Source of the DNA: Alviniconcha marisindica
Taxonomy: Eukaryota; Mollusca; Gastropoda; Provannidae
Direction: 5' to 3'
DNA: 64,000 bases
Assembly (NCBI GenBank): GCA_018857735.1
Contig: JABMCL010003827.1
Span: 125,001-189,000 of the forward strand
Shown: one piece after another, positions 12,043 through 23,387 of the stretch
How the letters are laid out: each line of letters begins with the position of its first letter
How positions within the stretch are numbered: the first letter of the stretch is position 1
Position numbers and translations under genes: made by a program
Notes under the pieces: generated by a model
The model's input: only the letters and a program-made list of their open reading frames with translations
The model's database searches: none
Told to the model about the DNA's origin: nothing

Positions 12043-12289
12043 AATGCTGGTGAAATGGGATTGAATGACGTGTAGCTGCTCAGTGACGACCACTGTTCTT
12101 CCCTGCTCGCGGCGTTCAGGGTGTAGCGTCTGGTTTTGGTTGTTGTTGGAACTTTGTTTGAGTTTGCTATAATGAAAGGGGCCCGGGCGAACTAGATATT
12201 TGCAAATAAAAGTAACGAATATGGGCATTTTGGTGAATACGACACTCGCGTGTTTAGTAATTTAATAAGATGTTTTTCTCAAGCATTCA

Positions 12290-12425
12290 TCGCTGGATCA
12301 AAACGCATAAAAGATTACAAGCCGGAACGCTGTTTATTTATGACAAAACACAACATGCGAATTTTGGGGGTAAGCCCCCCTTTTCCAGCCACAAAACGCT
12401 GAACAGTTAAACGGTGAAAAATGTG
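12290..12425 (+). repeat. Dispersed repeat family E
   Basis: Shares, in order, CACATAAAAGATT-like, GAACGCT.TTTATT, AAATTTTCGGGG, TAATCCCC-like and CACAAAACG motifs with copies at 24430-24560, 30620-30740, 39285-39425 and 49497-49625. All five are on the plus strand. Type unknown; a short non-autonomous element or a fragment of a larger one. Confidence 0.75.
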
Positions 12426-12679
12426 TTTGGATCTTGTGTCAGAATGCTAGCAATCACTCTTGTTTCAGATTTGTTTCCAGTCATCGCTGGGTTATTCTTT
12501 ATTCTTTTACTGCTTGTCCCAGAGCCTAAAAGAAGTACGCCGAATTTCTGTTCGAGACAAGGCTATATGAGAACGACAATGAAAATGTCAGCTCCATGTA
12601 ATCTTTGATGTTGATGAACAGTTTTTTTGCTGCGTTTGGGACATCGACTGACTTCCATTGCAACCCCCTGTCTCTCAGT

Positions 12680-13125
12680 CCCCAATCCTGTCTATTGTTT
12701 CTTCTTCTTCTCTGTCCGTATGTTTGTCTGTTTCTCAGTCCCCACTCCTGTTTATTTTTTCTTCTTCTCTGTCCGTATGTCTTTCTTTCTGTCTCATATC
12801 TGTCTCAATCCCAACTCCTGCCTATTTTTTCCTTGTCTGTCCGTATGTCTTTCTGTCTGTCTGTCTGTCTCTCAGTCTCTCAGTCCCCACTCCTGCCTAT
12901 TTTTTCTTCTCTGTCCGTATGTCTTTCTGTCTGTCTGTCTGTCTCTCAGTCCCCACTCCTGCCTATTTGTTTCTTCTCTGTCAGTATGTCTGTCTGTCTG
13001 TCTGTCTGTCTGTCTTTCAGTCCCCACTCCTGCCTATTTGTTTCTTCTCTGTCCGTCTGTCTGTCTGTCTGTCTCTCAGTCCCCACTCCTGCCGATTTTC
13101 TTCTTCTCTGTTTGTCTGTCAGTCG
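12680..13125 (+). repeat. ~60-bp minisatellite, about seven units
   Basis: Unit CAGTCCCCACTCCTGCCTAT, TTTTTTCTTCTCTGTCCGTA, then TGTCTGTCTG of variable length. Long open frames in three phases arise from it. Confidence 0.9.
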
Positions 13126-13439
13126 GAGATCACTCTTTGCAGTTACTCTGTAGATCAGGTTACTGACAATGACGACACTGTCAAGACTGACTCTTTGTCT
13201 CCGTCTCTCACTCTCTCGTGTCCGTATGTCTGTCTGTCTCTCACCCCCCCCCCCCCCCCCCCCCCCCTCCCCCCCCCCCCCCCCCTGTCTTTTTTCTCTG
13301 TCTGTATACTGTCTGTATGAATCTCAGCCTCCCCTCCTGTCTTATATTTTTCCTGGCCGTACGTGTGTCTGTCTCTTTTCTCTCTGTCCGTCTATCTCAG
13401 TTCCTCTCTCCTGTCTTTTTTTTCCTTCTCTCTGTCCGT

Positions 13440-13590
<151 letters not shown>

Positions 13591-13810
13591 CCCCCTCCCC
13601 GTCTCCCTGTTAGTGAGATGTTGCATTGGTGGCATGGTGATGGTACCAATAGCAGACGGCGTCTGCAAGTCTGGTAGAAAGGGCAACAAAGCGGCAGGGT
13701 GTTCCCTCTCCCTCCACCCCTCCCCCCACTCCGTCCTCCGCCTCCACTCCCGCCCATCTCCTTCAGTGTGTACCTGTGTACATCGTCGATCTTAGCCTTC
13801 AGCTCTGAGC

Positions 13811-13991
13811 ATAGTTCAGGAGCTGTGTGTGAGAGTCGAGGTGGCCGTCCTGAGCTGTCCGTCCTAACGAGCCTTCTGGTTTCCGTGGACGTAAAGAATT
13901 ATTGAACCGTGCTTCGGCATTGGTCACAACTTGTCCCTAATATGTCAGCTGACATCTGAGGACATTAAGCATCACGACTTCATCATCATCA
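13811..13991 (+). mobile_element. Family B element, 181 bp, with 12-bp target-site duplication
   Basis: Flanked by TCAGCTCTGAGC at 13799-13810 and 13992-14003. Tail is (CAT)n. It inserted at the very start of a family C element. Confidence 0.9.
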
Positions 13992-14003
13992 TCAGCTCTG
14001 AGC

Positions 14004-14490
14004 TCAGGAGTTGTGTGAACGTCGAGAGGCCGTCCTGGGCTCCCCGTCCCTAACAGTCCTTGTGTGAACGTCGAGAGGCCGTCCTGGGCTCCCCGTCCCT
14101 AACAGTCCTTGTGTGAACGTCGAGAGGCCGTCCTGGGCTCCCCGTCCCTAACAGTCCTTGTGTGAACGTCGAGAGGCCGTCCTGGGCTCCCCGTCCCTAA
14201 CAGTCCTTGTGTGAACGTCGAGAGGCCGTCCTGGGCTCCCCGTCCCTAACAGTCCTTGTGTGAACGTCGAGAGGCCGTCCTGGGCTCCCCGTCCCTAACA
14301 GTCCTTGTGTGAACGTCGAGAGGCCGTCCTGGGCTCCCCGTCCCTAACAGTCCTTGTGTGAACGTCGAGAGGCCGTCCTGGGCTCCCCGTCCCTAACAGT
14401 CCTTGTGTGAACGTCGAGAGGCCGTCCTGGGCTCCCCGTCCCTAACAGTCCTTGCGGTCTCTCTGGACCAAAGCAACATTGAACTTGAAC
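14004..14490 (+). mobile_element. Family C element with internal 49-bp amplification
   Basis: A C copy whose internal 49 bp (TGTGTGAACGTCGAGAGGCC ... CCCTAACAGTCCT) is repeated nine times from 14012 to 14452, apparently without a mismatch. The normal C end (GTCTCTCTGGACCAAAGCAACATTG) follows. Confidence 0.92.
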
Positions 14491-14849
14491 TCTCAGTCTC
14501 AGTCTTCTGTAGCTCCCATCCCTGCGCGGACAACACCGGAGCAGTCAGACTTAGCACAGTTTTTTTATTTGATGCCTTGCTTAGTATCAGTACTTGATCA
14601 GCCCAAAAATTCGAAGTCATTTGACACGTGCTTACGCTTTTTTTTTTTTTTATTTTTACGGTCGTTGAAGACGAGCGACGGCGCCTTAACATAAGTAAGC
14701 CCGTGCCCTGTGATAGCTTAATACTCGTATATCCTCACTGGGTTCAGACAGACTGTTCTAATCCAGTACAGTTATCCAGCATGGACAAAACGGGGCTGGT
14801 ATATTATCTAGTATATTACGTACCGTAAATGCCCTCTTCTTAAAGCAGA

Positions 14850-15270
14850 GCTCTGGAGCTGTATGAAAGCCGAGATGGCCGTCCCTAATAGTCCTTAAGG
14901 TTTCTGTGGGCGTTAAGCAACTTAGTAAGTAAACATGGTGCTTAACGTCCACAGAAACCGCAAGACTTATTAGGGAAGGGGGGGGGGGGGGGGGGGGGCA
15001 TGGAGATGGGGGAAGAGGGAGATTATATACCTATCGCTACACTGTACCACCAGAATGATTCCTGCATTAAGATGGGCAGCGATGAGAGTCATTTTAATGT
15101 TTCAGTAGGAAGTGATGGACAAAGTCACAAGACAGTGTCCACAAACCACAACCTTTGTGAAGAGAAAGGAGAGCCGAAGCGGTATCGAACCGAGGTCCTT
15201 CCGCTTACCAGCCTAACGCCTTACCGCTAGGCCAAACCCGCTCACGCGTTAAGCAACATTGAGCTTGAAC
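14850..15270. mobile_element. Family A1 SINE (minus) inserted in a family C element, 12-bp duplication
   Basis: GCGTTAAGCAAC is present at 14910-14921 and 15246-15257. Between them, 14922-15245 (324 bp) is an A1 SINE on the minus strand, ending in TTAC repeats at the left and GTGAGCGGGTTTGGCC at the right. Outside are the two halves of a C element. This copy defines full length for A1. Confidence 0.92.
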
Positions 15271-16385
15271 TTCTTAAAAGGCGACTTTATGTGTGGATGC
15301 GTTGATGCGTACAGAACCGTTCACGCTCCTGCAATAGTGAGAAGTGGAAACCAATATAATTTATCTCCATGGATAACATGCCCGGTTGCTGTCGCCGTAA
15401 ACAACCAGCTGACCCAGTGGTTGCCCGAGATGAATATATATATCTATCCTCTCTTGCTGGACTGGATTGTGTGGGGTGTTTTTTCAAAGACATGGTGGCA
15501 AGTTCGGCCGCCGACTAATCTCGTGCGTATGCTGTTCCAGTGTGAGGCTGTGGTCCTGTTTACATTGCTGTTGTTGTTGTTGTCGTTGTTTTAAGCATTG
15601 TATATTGCGAGCAAAGGCTGTCATTCAGTCGGGCATCTGCCGTTTCCATACAACAGTGGGTTACCGGCATTTGGTATTGGGCGATTCAGCAAAGCTGGTT
15701 TGCTAGAGTGAATGCGCTTTGTAATCTTTCGCGCAAGAAGTCGCGAGAGGTCGCAGCGCACTTCCGGGCCGATTTCTGAGTGGAAGTTGAATCTAGAATC
15801 GCGAAGCAATACAAATGCCAATACGTTGCAGTTGCAAAAATGACGGTGGAAAGGGGATGGAGGGTGGGAAAAAAGTGTCTTTGCGTCGATTTTTGGCTGA
15901 ACAGAAGATCGCGAGTTCGTAGAAAAAATGCGTTTTGGGGCATTCCTATAGCACGAGCAACAAATTATTGCTTGTTGCCAGACACATTGTGACTACGGGC
16001 CTCCAAAAATGCCTTTAAAGTTGGCAGTGTAAAATTCGCAAATTCACTGTCACCGCCTTCCATTGTGAAGAAAGTACGCACCGGAAGTAAAAGCAGCCAA
16101 GGGACTTAAGCGATGCCGGGCAAAAGTCAAGGGAGTTAACAACCCCGCCTGCATCGCCCAATAGAGTCAGTCGGGACTGTCTTTTGAATACTGCTCATGG
16201 AGGACTTTTTGTTTCTGGTCTGAAAAGTGTTTGATTTTAAACAAAAATATTTTATTTGGGTTCGGAATCAGGACTGTCTTTTAAATATCGCATTTTGTGT
16301 CATCTGGTTTGTAGGGATTCAGTGATGCCCAAATTGTGGGTACAGAAAGAACCAAGACTTTCTTTCGGTGAACCTTGAATACTAC
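15271..16385. other. About 1.1 kb without recognised gene or repeat
   Basis: An open frame of 111 codons (15259-15594, plus) has hydrophobic stretches but no recognisable domain. Nothing else is supported. Confidence 0.45.
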
Positions 16386-16835
16386 ACCCTTTGAAGAAGA
16401 GAGCCTTTAATATTATGCTGGAGATACAATACTCACATCCTTTGAAGAGGAGAGCCTTTAATATTATGCTGGAGATACAATACTCATACATCCTTTGAAG
16501 AAGAGCCTTTGATATTATAATGGAGATACAATACTCACATCCTTTGAAGAGGAGAGCCTTTGATTTTATGCTGGAGATACAATACTCACATCTTTTGAAG
16601 AAGAGCCTTTGATATTATCCTGGAGATACAATACTCATACATCCTTTGAAGAAGAGCCTTTGATATTATGCTGGAGATACAATACTCACATCCTTTGAAG
16701 AAGAGCCTTTGATATTATGCTGGAGATACAATACTCACATCCTTTGAAGAAGAGCCTTTGATATTATGCTGAAGATACAATACTCACATCCTTTGAAGAA
16801 GAGCCTTTGATATTATGCTGAAGATACAATACTCA
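16386..16835 (+). repeat. ~49-bp minisatellite, about nine units
   Basis: Unit CATCCTTTGAAGAAGAGCCT, TTGATATTATGCTGGAGATA, CAATACTCA with 0-6 bp variation (49-55 bp). Confidence 0.92.
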
Positions 16836-17149
16836 TTCTCTCCCACCGTACCGCCTCTTTGAATCCCGGGTTGCTGTGCAGTTTACGGCGTGGACAACTG
16901 GACATTGTCTCCAGGCCAGGCGTCGACCAGTCAGGGGGGGCGGTAAATCAGTCAGTGAGTGGAGTTCATCACCTGGTCGGTCACCTGGTTCTCGCAGCCA
17001 GGGGGCTTCTGCCCCGCTGCTTTGATCGCTCCTTCCATTCGTTCCACGCCGTCGCTGGATACTGAGACTGGGAGGCTGTGCTGGTTTTCCTTTCTGGTTC
17101 TACCGGCCCCAGTGGATTTCCTGCTGTTTGCGCTATTCCTGTGTGTCGG

Positions 17150-17151
17150 TT

Positions 17152-17190
<39 letters not shown>

Positions 17191-17245
17191 GTGCACGTGC
17201 GTGCGTGCGTGCGTGTGAAAGGGGAAAAAAACGAGGGGAGGACAG

Positions 17246-17330
<85 letters not shown>
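17150..17330 (+). repeat. (GT)n, (GTGC)n and (GA)n microsatellites
   Basis: GT run to about 17190, GTGC units, then a long GA run at 17249-17328. Confidence 0.95.
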
Positions 17331-17332
<2 letters not shown>

Positions 17333-17929
17333 ATACGAATGTTTTAAATATAGGCCATCTGCCTGTGTCATTTGTGGGCTGGGGTAAGCAACGATTGCAC
17401 ACAGAGAGACAGAGACAGAGAGATCTTCACTCGGAGATCAGCATCTTTGGCTACACTCATGGACCCGCGTATAGTAAGTAATATGTAAGTCCACGGCCAC
17501 ACTGGTTACTGAACCCAACGCAAGGGACGGATCACACTCATCAGATGCGGCAAGACGAGCCACCTCGGCTCTGGTTATCCGCTCTGTAAATTAACCTGGA
17601 GGAGAGGGGTAGGGGTCTGAGTGGGGGGGGGGGGGGGGGTAGATGATCAAAGACCGGCTCAGAGACACTACCTTTGCTGCACATAGCATCTCTGGCCGGC
17701 TCGGCGCGGCCCCTCCAGAGTTGCATTGCAACAGACTTCAGGGCTACATGTGCAGGCGGTGATCACACTTTCATTAGACGGGGAGCCGCCGGGACCTGCA
17801 CGGTAAACGGGGTTACGTGACGCCGCTGCCGACAGCGTACAATCAAAGAGAACGGGAAACGAGGCCGGGGCAGTGCCTTCTTTAGCGCCTTCTCGTCCAA
17901 CACCAGTTTTTTTTATCCTGCCTAGTGCG

Positions 17930-18940
17930 AGTTCGGATCGAGTGCACGGAAGGTCAGTGTTTGGGGTGGATCAAGAAGCACGGAAGGTGTTGTTTCGGGT
18001 CGGTCAAGAAGCACGGAAGGTGTTGTTTTGGGTCGGTCAAGAAGCACGGAAGGTGTTGTTAGGGGTCGGTCAAGAAGCACGGAAGGTGTTGTTTTGGGTC
18101 GGTCAAGGAGCACGGAAGGTGTTGTTAGGGGTCGGTCAAAAAGCACGGAAGGTGTTGTTTGGGGGTCGGTCAAGAAGCACGGATGGTGTTGTCTGGGGTC
18201 GGTCAAGAAGCACGGAATATGTTTTACATCCCTAAAGAAGCACGGATGGTGTTGTTTGGGGTCGGTCAAGAAGCACGGAAGGTGTTGTTTGGGGTCGGTC
18301 AAGAAGCACGGAAGATATTTTACATCCCACAAGAAGCACGGATGGTGTTGTTTGGGGTCGGTCAAGAAGCACGGAAGGTACTGTTTGGGGTTGGCCAACA
18401 AGCACGGAAGATATTTTAGATCCCCCAAGAAGCATGGAAGGTGTTGTTTGGGGTCGGCCAACAAGCACGGAAGATATTTTAGATCCCTCAAGAAGCACGG
18501 ATGGTGCTGTTTGGGGTCGGTCAAGAAAACACGGGAAATGGTTTAGATCCCTGAAGAAGCACGGAAGGTGTTGTTTTGGGGTCGCTCAAGAAGCACGGAC
18601 GGAAGGCGTTGTTTGAGGTCGTTCTTCTTTCGCATTCCCTTTGCCGCGCTAAATGGTCAGGTTGGTTGCCATGACGAAGCCGGCAGTCCGCCGCAGGGAC
18701 TCCACCCGACCCAACAGCTTCCTTCGCAGGTCCGAGCACCGGCTCCCGCCACGTTTGACGTCATGGTCATTCAAGAAGCACGGAAAGTGTGGTTCATGGT
18801 CTGTCGTTCAATAGGCTCGAAAGGTGTTGCTCATTCTGGTGTTTAATGGTAGTCGTTCAAGAAGCACGGAAGGTTTTGTTTATGGTCGTTCAAGAAGCGC
18901 TTGAGGCCGTCCTTTTGGGTCGTTCAAAAAGCATGGAAGA
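17930..18940 (+). repeat. ~33-bp minisatellite (AAGAAGCACGGAAGGTGTTG), about 25 units
   Basis: Core unit AAGAAGCACGGAAGGTGTTG plus TTTGGGGTCGGTC, at first regular, then alternating with TTTACATCCC/TTTAGATCCC variants to about 18620. More diverged copies continue to 18940. Open frames of up to 200 codons run through it on both strands. Confidence 0.92.
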
Positions 18941-18979
18941 TGGTGTGTGTGCGTGCGTGCGTTTGTCGGTTGTTGTTGT

Positions 18980-18981
18980 TG

Positions 18982-19034
<53 letters not shown>
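18980..19034 (+). repeat. (GT)n microsatellite
   Basis: About 50 bp of GT, followed by GT/GC variants. Confidence 0.95.
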
Positions 19035-19037
<3 letters not shown>

Positions 19038-19149
19038 CAGTGTGTGTATGTGTGTGTGCGCGCGCGCGTTTGTTGGTCGTTTTGTGTGGGTGTGGATGGG
19101 TGGTTGTGGTGGCGGTTTTTTTTTTGTTGGGGGGGGGGGGGGGGGGTGC

Positions 19150-20660
19150 GGGCGGCCGGATAGGCATCAGCAGAAGTAAACTTACGTCAGAAAGACGAAC
19201 AACAACAGAACAAACAAAAAACGGACACAAACTGAGCTGAACGACGATAACACGCCCGTGTCCTGTCCGCCAGTGTTCACCTCCACAACCACACATCATG
19301 GCCCTTTCTCCCCACATTTGTCCCGTGCTGCCCGAGGGGAAAAGCAACAGAAACACGGTCATCTTACTACCAGGGTGTCGGCAAATTGAACAACGTGTAA
19401 AAACCGCTGACCCGGAAACCTCTCCGCTATCTCTTCCAAGTCGGCTCTCGTTTCGCTGCCCCCTCCATAAACTGACCGCCCCAAACGGGCCTGAACCTCG
19501 CTGACCCCCGGGGGCCCATTGAGCCTGCCCGGGGGGCGAGGAAGTAGGGCCCGGGGGCCCCGTAAAGATGACGGGGCCCTCGCCTCCGGACACGTATAAT
19601 TCACCGGCAGTGACGCGTCTCCGGCGTAGTAAATCTGACCCCACTTGGCCACTGGGGTGGGGAGGGGGAAGGGTGGGGGGAAGGCGATAGGGGAAGGAGT
19701 AAGGGGGTAGGGGATGGGGAAGGGGGTGTTGAAGGAAGGATGCGCTAGGATCGGAGATACAGATACTGTTGGCGCTTTTTGCCTACGTCGTCTTCTCTCC
19801 TGCACGTGGCATCGTTGACCGGGTCTTGAAGTTTGATACTGATCCTGATTAGTCTTTTGCGGGATTCCCTCTGAACGTGCCCCCCCCCCCCCCCCCCTCC
19901 ACTCCCCCTTTTCCCGTCCAGCCGCACCCCCACCCCCCTTCCCTTGGTTTAAACAAAAATTTATTCATTCATCGTAATCATAAGCTCAACAAATAAGTAC
20001 AGGAAACACAAAAGCAATATGCTTATTTGAGTGTTACCTATAGATAAAATGATAATCACACAGACATTTACGATGGCAAGATGGCAAATTGTTGTCAAAA
20101 CGTCAGAGGCAACAAAACAACAAAGACCAAAATGACAACAAAAAAACAAACAAACAAGCAAACAAAACAAAAGCCAAACAATAACAACAAAACGGGAGGA
20201 GGGGTGGGGGTTAAAAAGCAAATAACTAACCGAATGGTCTAGTGATGTTGTCATAATTATTAATCTGAGAGAGAGAGGGAGAGGATTAAAACGTGTACTT
20301 CTTCGCTTGTATCATAAACAAATTCTCACTGACTTCTTTGCTTTGCGTCTTCGTGCGCATTCTCGGCTTTGGCTATCGGTGCTGTTGTAGTTAAGCCGAC
20401 GAATTATACTCTATCTAATTTTGAAATGTAGCTTGACTGACCCCAAATACCAATCATCCCTCTAGTATATTGGAGTCCAGACGATAAGATGGTGGTGCTT
20501 TTTGCCGGCAACGGCGCCGCGGAAAGACTCGGAATAATGAACCGTTTTTAGTGTGTGATCTGGGGCAGGAATTTGCGGGTATGATGTACCATCCTAAATA
20601 TGGTAGTGCAGTAAAATACGTTTTTCTTTAGTGTATATTAAAAGAGGCGATGACCCACCT
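19150..20660. other. Mostly unique sequence; GC-rich island, then AT-rich with one tail repeat
   Basis: 19440-19660 is strongly GC-rich. 19950-20045 matches the repeat tail also seen at 41190-41330 and, inverted, at 26890-26955 and 39470-39560 (motifs GTTTAAACAAA, CATAATCATAAGCTCA, AAGTACAGG). No gene recognised. Confidence 0.5.
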
Positions 20661-20664
20661 ACCG

Positions 20665-20667
<3 letters not shown>

Positions 20668-20716
<49 letters not shown>
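20668..20716. repeat. (CA)n microsatellite
   Basis: About 48 bp of CA, followed by a tail-like segment ACTGGGTGTAAAACACCAAG also seen at 31220 and 57714. Confidence 0.9.
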
Positions 20717-20720
<4 letters not shown>

Positions 20721-21404
20721 GCCCCCGTAATGGTTTACTGGGTGTAAAACACCAAGTTACTTCCTTACCCCCCCCCCCCCCCCAAACACACACACACACG
20801 CGCCATTCTCTCTGAGTTTGGTGTCTGTATAACAGTAATGTGATGAAATTGCGCCGCCGCTTCTCCGAGCCGCCAGAATCCAGCTTCGCCACACGATGAC
20901 ACGGGTACACAATGATACAGCACGTACTGATTTTCTCCCTTGTTCAGTCAGAAGGCCCATACCTTCTAATTTATACATACATGTGCAAATCCGCGCCCGC
21001 GGTAATCTGAACGATACGTCAATGCCAGAAAAGCCCGATACGTAGACGGTGAAGACTGTGAGGAAGGGAAAACAGGAGATCCTTGTTTCTGACACCAGCA
21101 GTGGCAGATGAAGCGGACGGGGGTCAAGGGCTGACCGCTACACGCTGGAATTATCGGCTAACGGATGACCATCCTGCACCGGGGCGATAGGCAACGGGTC
21201 GGGCAAACCGATCCGGCTCGTTTCTACCGGCGTCTACACACGGGATTGCCTCTTTGCGGCGAGAGCGCGCGAAGCTCGGTGGCCCAGTGGGTCATGCATG
21301 ATGCCACGCTCCAAGCACTGGTTTACGGCATCCTTTCTCCAACCACTGCCATAATTGATTACGTCATAGGTCTCCGAAAACTGTGAGCTAACGAACAGTT
21401 GAAG

Positions 21405-21870
21405 TGTTGCTTTACGTCCACAGAAACCGTAGGTTTGTTATGGACGGGAACCCAGGACGTCCACCTCGACTTTCACACAGCTCCTGAGCTCTGACCACAC
21501 CGCCACCCACACTCCGAGCATCGCTTTCCGGCACCTTCCTTGAAGGAAGGATGTCGTAAACCAGTGCTTGGAGTTTGACCGCCACCATGGTTGAAGTGTT
21601 TAACGTCCACAGAAACCGTAGGTTTATTAGGGTCGGGAGCCCAGGACGGCCACCTCGACTTTCACACAGCTCCTGAGCTCTGAATAACGAACAATTGCTG
21701 CTGTTGTGTTGCTTAATGTCCTCGGATGTCGGTTGACATATTAGGGACAAGCATGAGACCAATGCTGAAGCATGGTTCAATATAGCTTTACGTCCACGGA
21801 AACCACAAGGCTCGTTAGGACGGACAGCCCAGGACGGCCACCTCGACTCTCACACAGCTCCTGAACTATG
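21405..21870 (-). mobile_element. Two family C elements and one family B element, all minus strand
   Basis: C copies at about 21409-21492 and 21593-21683 both read CACAGAAACCGTAGGTTT and end at CTCCTGAGCTCTGA. The B copy at about 21694-21870 has a weak duplication (ATAACG at 21684 and 21871). Confidence 0.75.
21508..21578. mobile_element. Foldback (MITE-like) element, 8-bp duplication
   Basis: Arms CACACTCCGAGCATCG...CACCTTCCTT and GAAGGAAGGATG...GCTTGGAGTTTG pair around 21541. The 8-bp CCGCCACC lies on both sides (21500-21507, 21579-21586). Confidence 0.7.
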
Positions 21871-21920
21871 ATAACGGAAAAAAATTCGTTGGTGCTTAAA
21901 TGGCAGTAAACCCTGCAGAC

Positions 21921-21988
21921 AAACTCCAATCACTGGTTCACGACATCCTTTGAAGGAAGGTGCCGGAAAGCGGTGCTCGGAGTGTGGT
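21921..21988. mobile_element. Foldback (MITE-like) element, 8-bp duplication, opposite orientation
   Basis: Same foldback family as at 21508, inverted. CTGCAGAC flanks it at 21913-21920 and 21989-21996. A related copy without a clear duplication is at 32111-32186. Confidence 0.7.
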
Positions 21989-23095
21989 CTGCAGACTGAC
22001 TCTTGAGTGTCTTCACGTTCCAAGTTTAGTGTCTTGTATGTATTATTCCGGGCCCCGGGTAACATACGAGTACCGTCTCCATTCAAACTATTTTGGTTTT
22101 ATTTGTGATGATGTAAGCAGTGTGGACGGTTATCGTGTAAAAGAAACGTCTGATATAATTTGAGTTGTCTGCTACAAACTTACGGCCATTTGAGCGCCAA
22201 CGAGACCTATGGCGTAACCAGTTATGGCACTGGTTGGAGGGAGGATGTTGTAAACCAGTGCTTGCAATGTGGCATGGGGCCAAGTCCCTTTTCTTTCCCT
22301 CCGGTTTTCCTTCCCTGCTGTCTGGCTTTGGTCATTTGGGGTTGTCTTTGCTTTCTTGAGCTTATGAAAATGATGTAGGGACACCGAAATGCGGTTAGAC
22401 AGATATCCTTATGGGTCAGGATAGTTACTTTTCTTGTACAGTCAGTATTAGCCATGAGCAGTGATTATATCTATTGCTTTTGCCTCCTCCCTCCCTCCCT
22501 TCCACACACACACACACACACACACTGTAGTGTGGAGTCGTATCGTATGTGAAAACCGCAGTAGTAAGCAGGTCGCACTCGCCATGTAAAAATTGAAAGA
22601 AGAGAACTGGTTATCGGAGGACCTGAAGTCCAAACAATCACCCCGTAGTCTTAGCACTGCCTGCTGTGCACAGGTACTCTGCACAGTATAACTTCAGTTG
22701 CGCTGGTGGTCCACCAATTGTCCACGTCACACTTCGTTTAGCTGCGGCACTGTTTAATGCTTCGAAGCTCTGGCGCCTGGTCATCCCATCTGACAAGGAT
22801 ACCGCAGTCACTGTGGCCCCTGCAACACCCCCCCCCCCCCCCCCCCCCCCCCGTCTCTCTATCTCCTCTCTCTAGCTCTATCCACTTCTTTCTCTTTCGG
22901 AAGTTAAAGTTCCTTACAGACGTTTTTCTTTTTCTTTTTTTCTTTTTTCTTCTACGCATGGTCTCTCGTTTCCGCACGCCTGTGGGTCCAAATCACCGTG
23001 TCTTCTCACTGTTGGCATTGCTCGTCATTTCACTCACTCCCAGAGACGCGGATCGCTTCAGTGCTTCTTGCTTAATTTAAACTTGCTTTAAAACA

Positions 23096-23383
23096 TAAGT
23101 AAGCATGGTGCTTAAAATCCGCAGAAACCACGAGGCTTATTAGGGAGGTGGGGGGGAAGAGGGAGATTACATACCTATCCTACACTGTCGCCACCAGAAT
23201 GATTCCTGCATTAAGATGGGCGGCGATGAGAGCCATTTTAGTAGTGTTTCATTAATTCTGAGGGACAATGTCACAAGACAGAGTCCACAAACCACAACCT
23301 TTTTGAAACAAAAAAGGAGAGCCGAAGCGGTATCGAACTGCTTACCAGCCTAACGCCTTACCGCTAGGCCAAACCGGCTCACT
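23096..23383 (-). mobile_element. Family A1 SINE
   Basis: TAAGTAAGCATGGTGCTT at the left end and AGGCCAAACCGGCTCAC at the right end; part of the box-B region is deleted. Confidence 0.85.
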
Positions 23384-23387
23384 ATTA

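Larger units (their letters stand above)
21297..22282. mobile_element. ~985-bp segment bounded by ~75-bp inverted repeats
   Basis: The left arm (21302-21378: TGCCACGCTCCAAGCACTGG, TTTACGGCATCC, CATAGGTCTCC) is matched, reverse-complemented, by 22193-22274 with about 80% identity. Inside are two C copies, a B copy and two small foldback elements. It may be an old non-autonomous DNA transposon. Confidence 0.5.

Noticed and set aside
16300..16491. Short frame with duplicated CISSIILKALLFKGCEY peptides
   Set aside because: Direct consequence of the ~49-bp tandem repeat.
18880..19644. 254-codon minus-strand frame
   Set aside because: Its larger part is (CA)n and C-rich low complexity; the rest is not recognisable.
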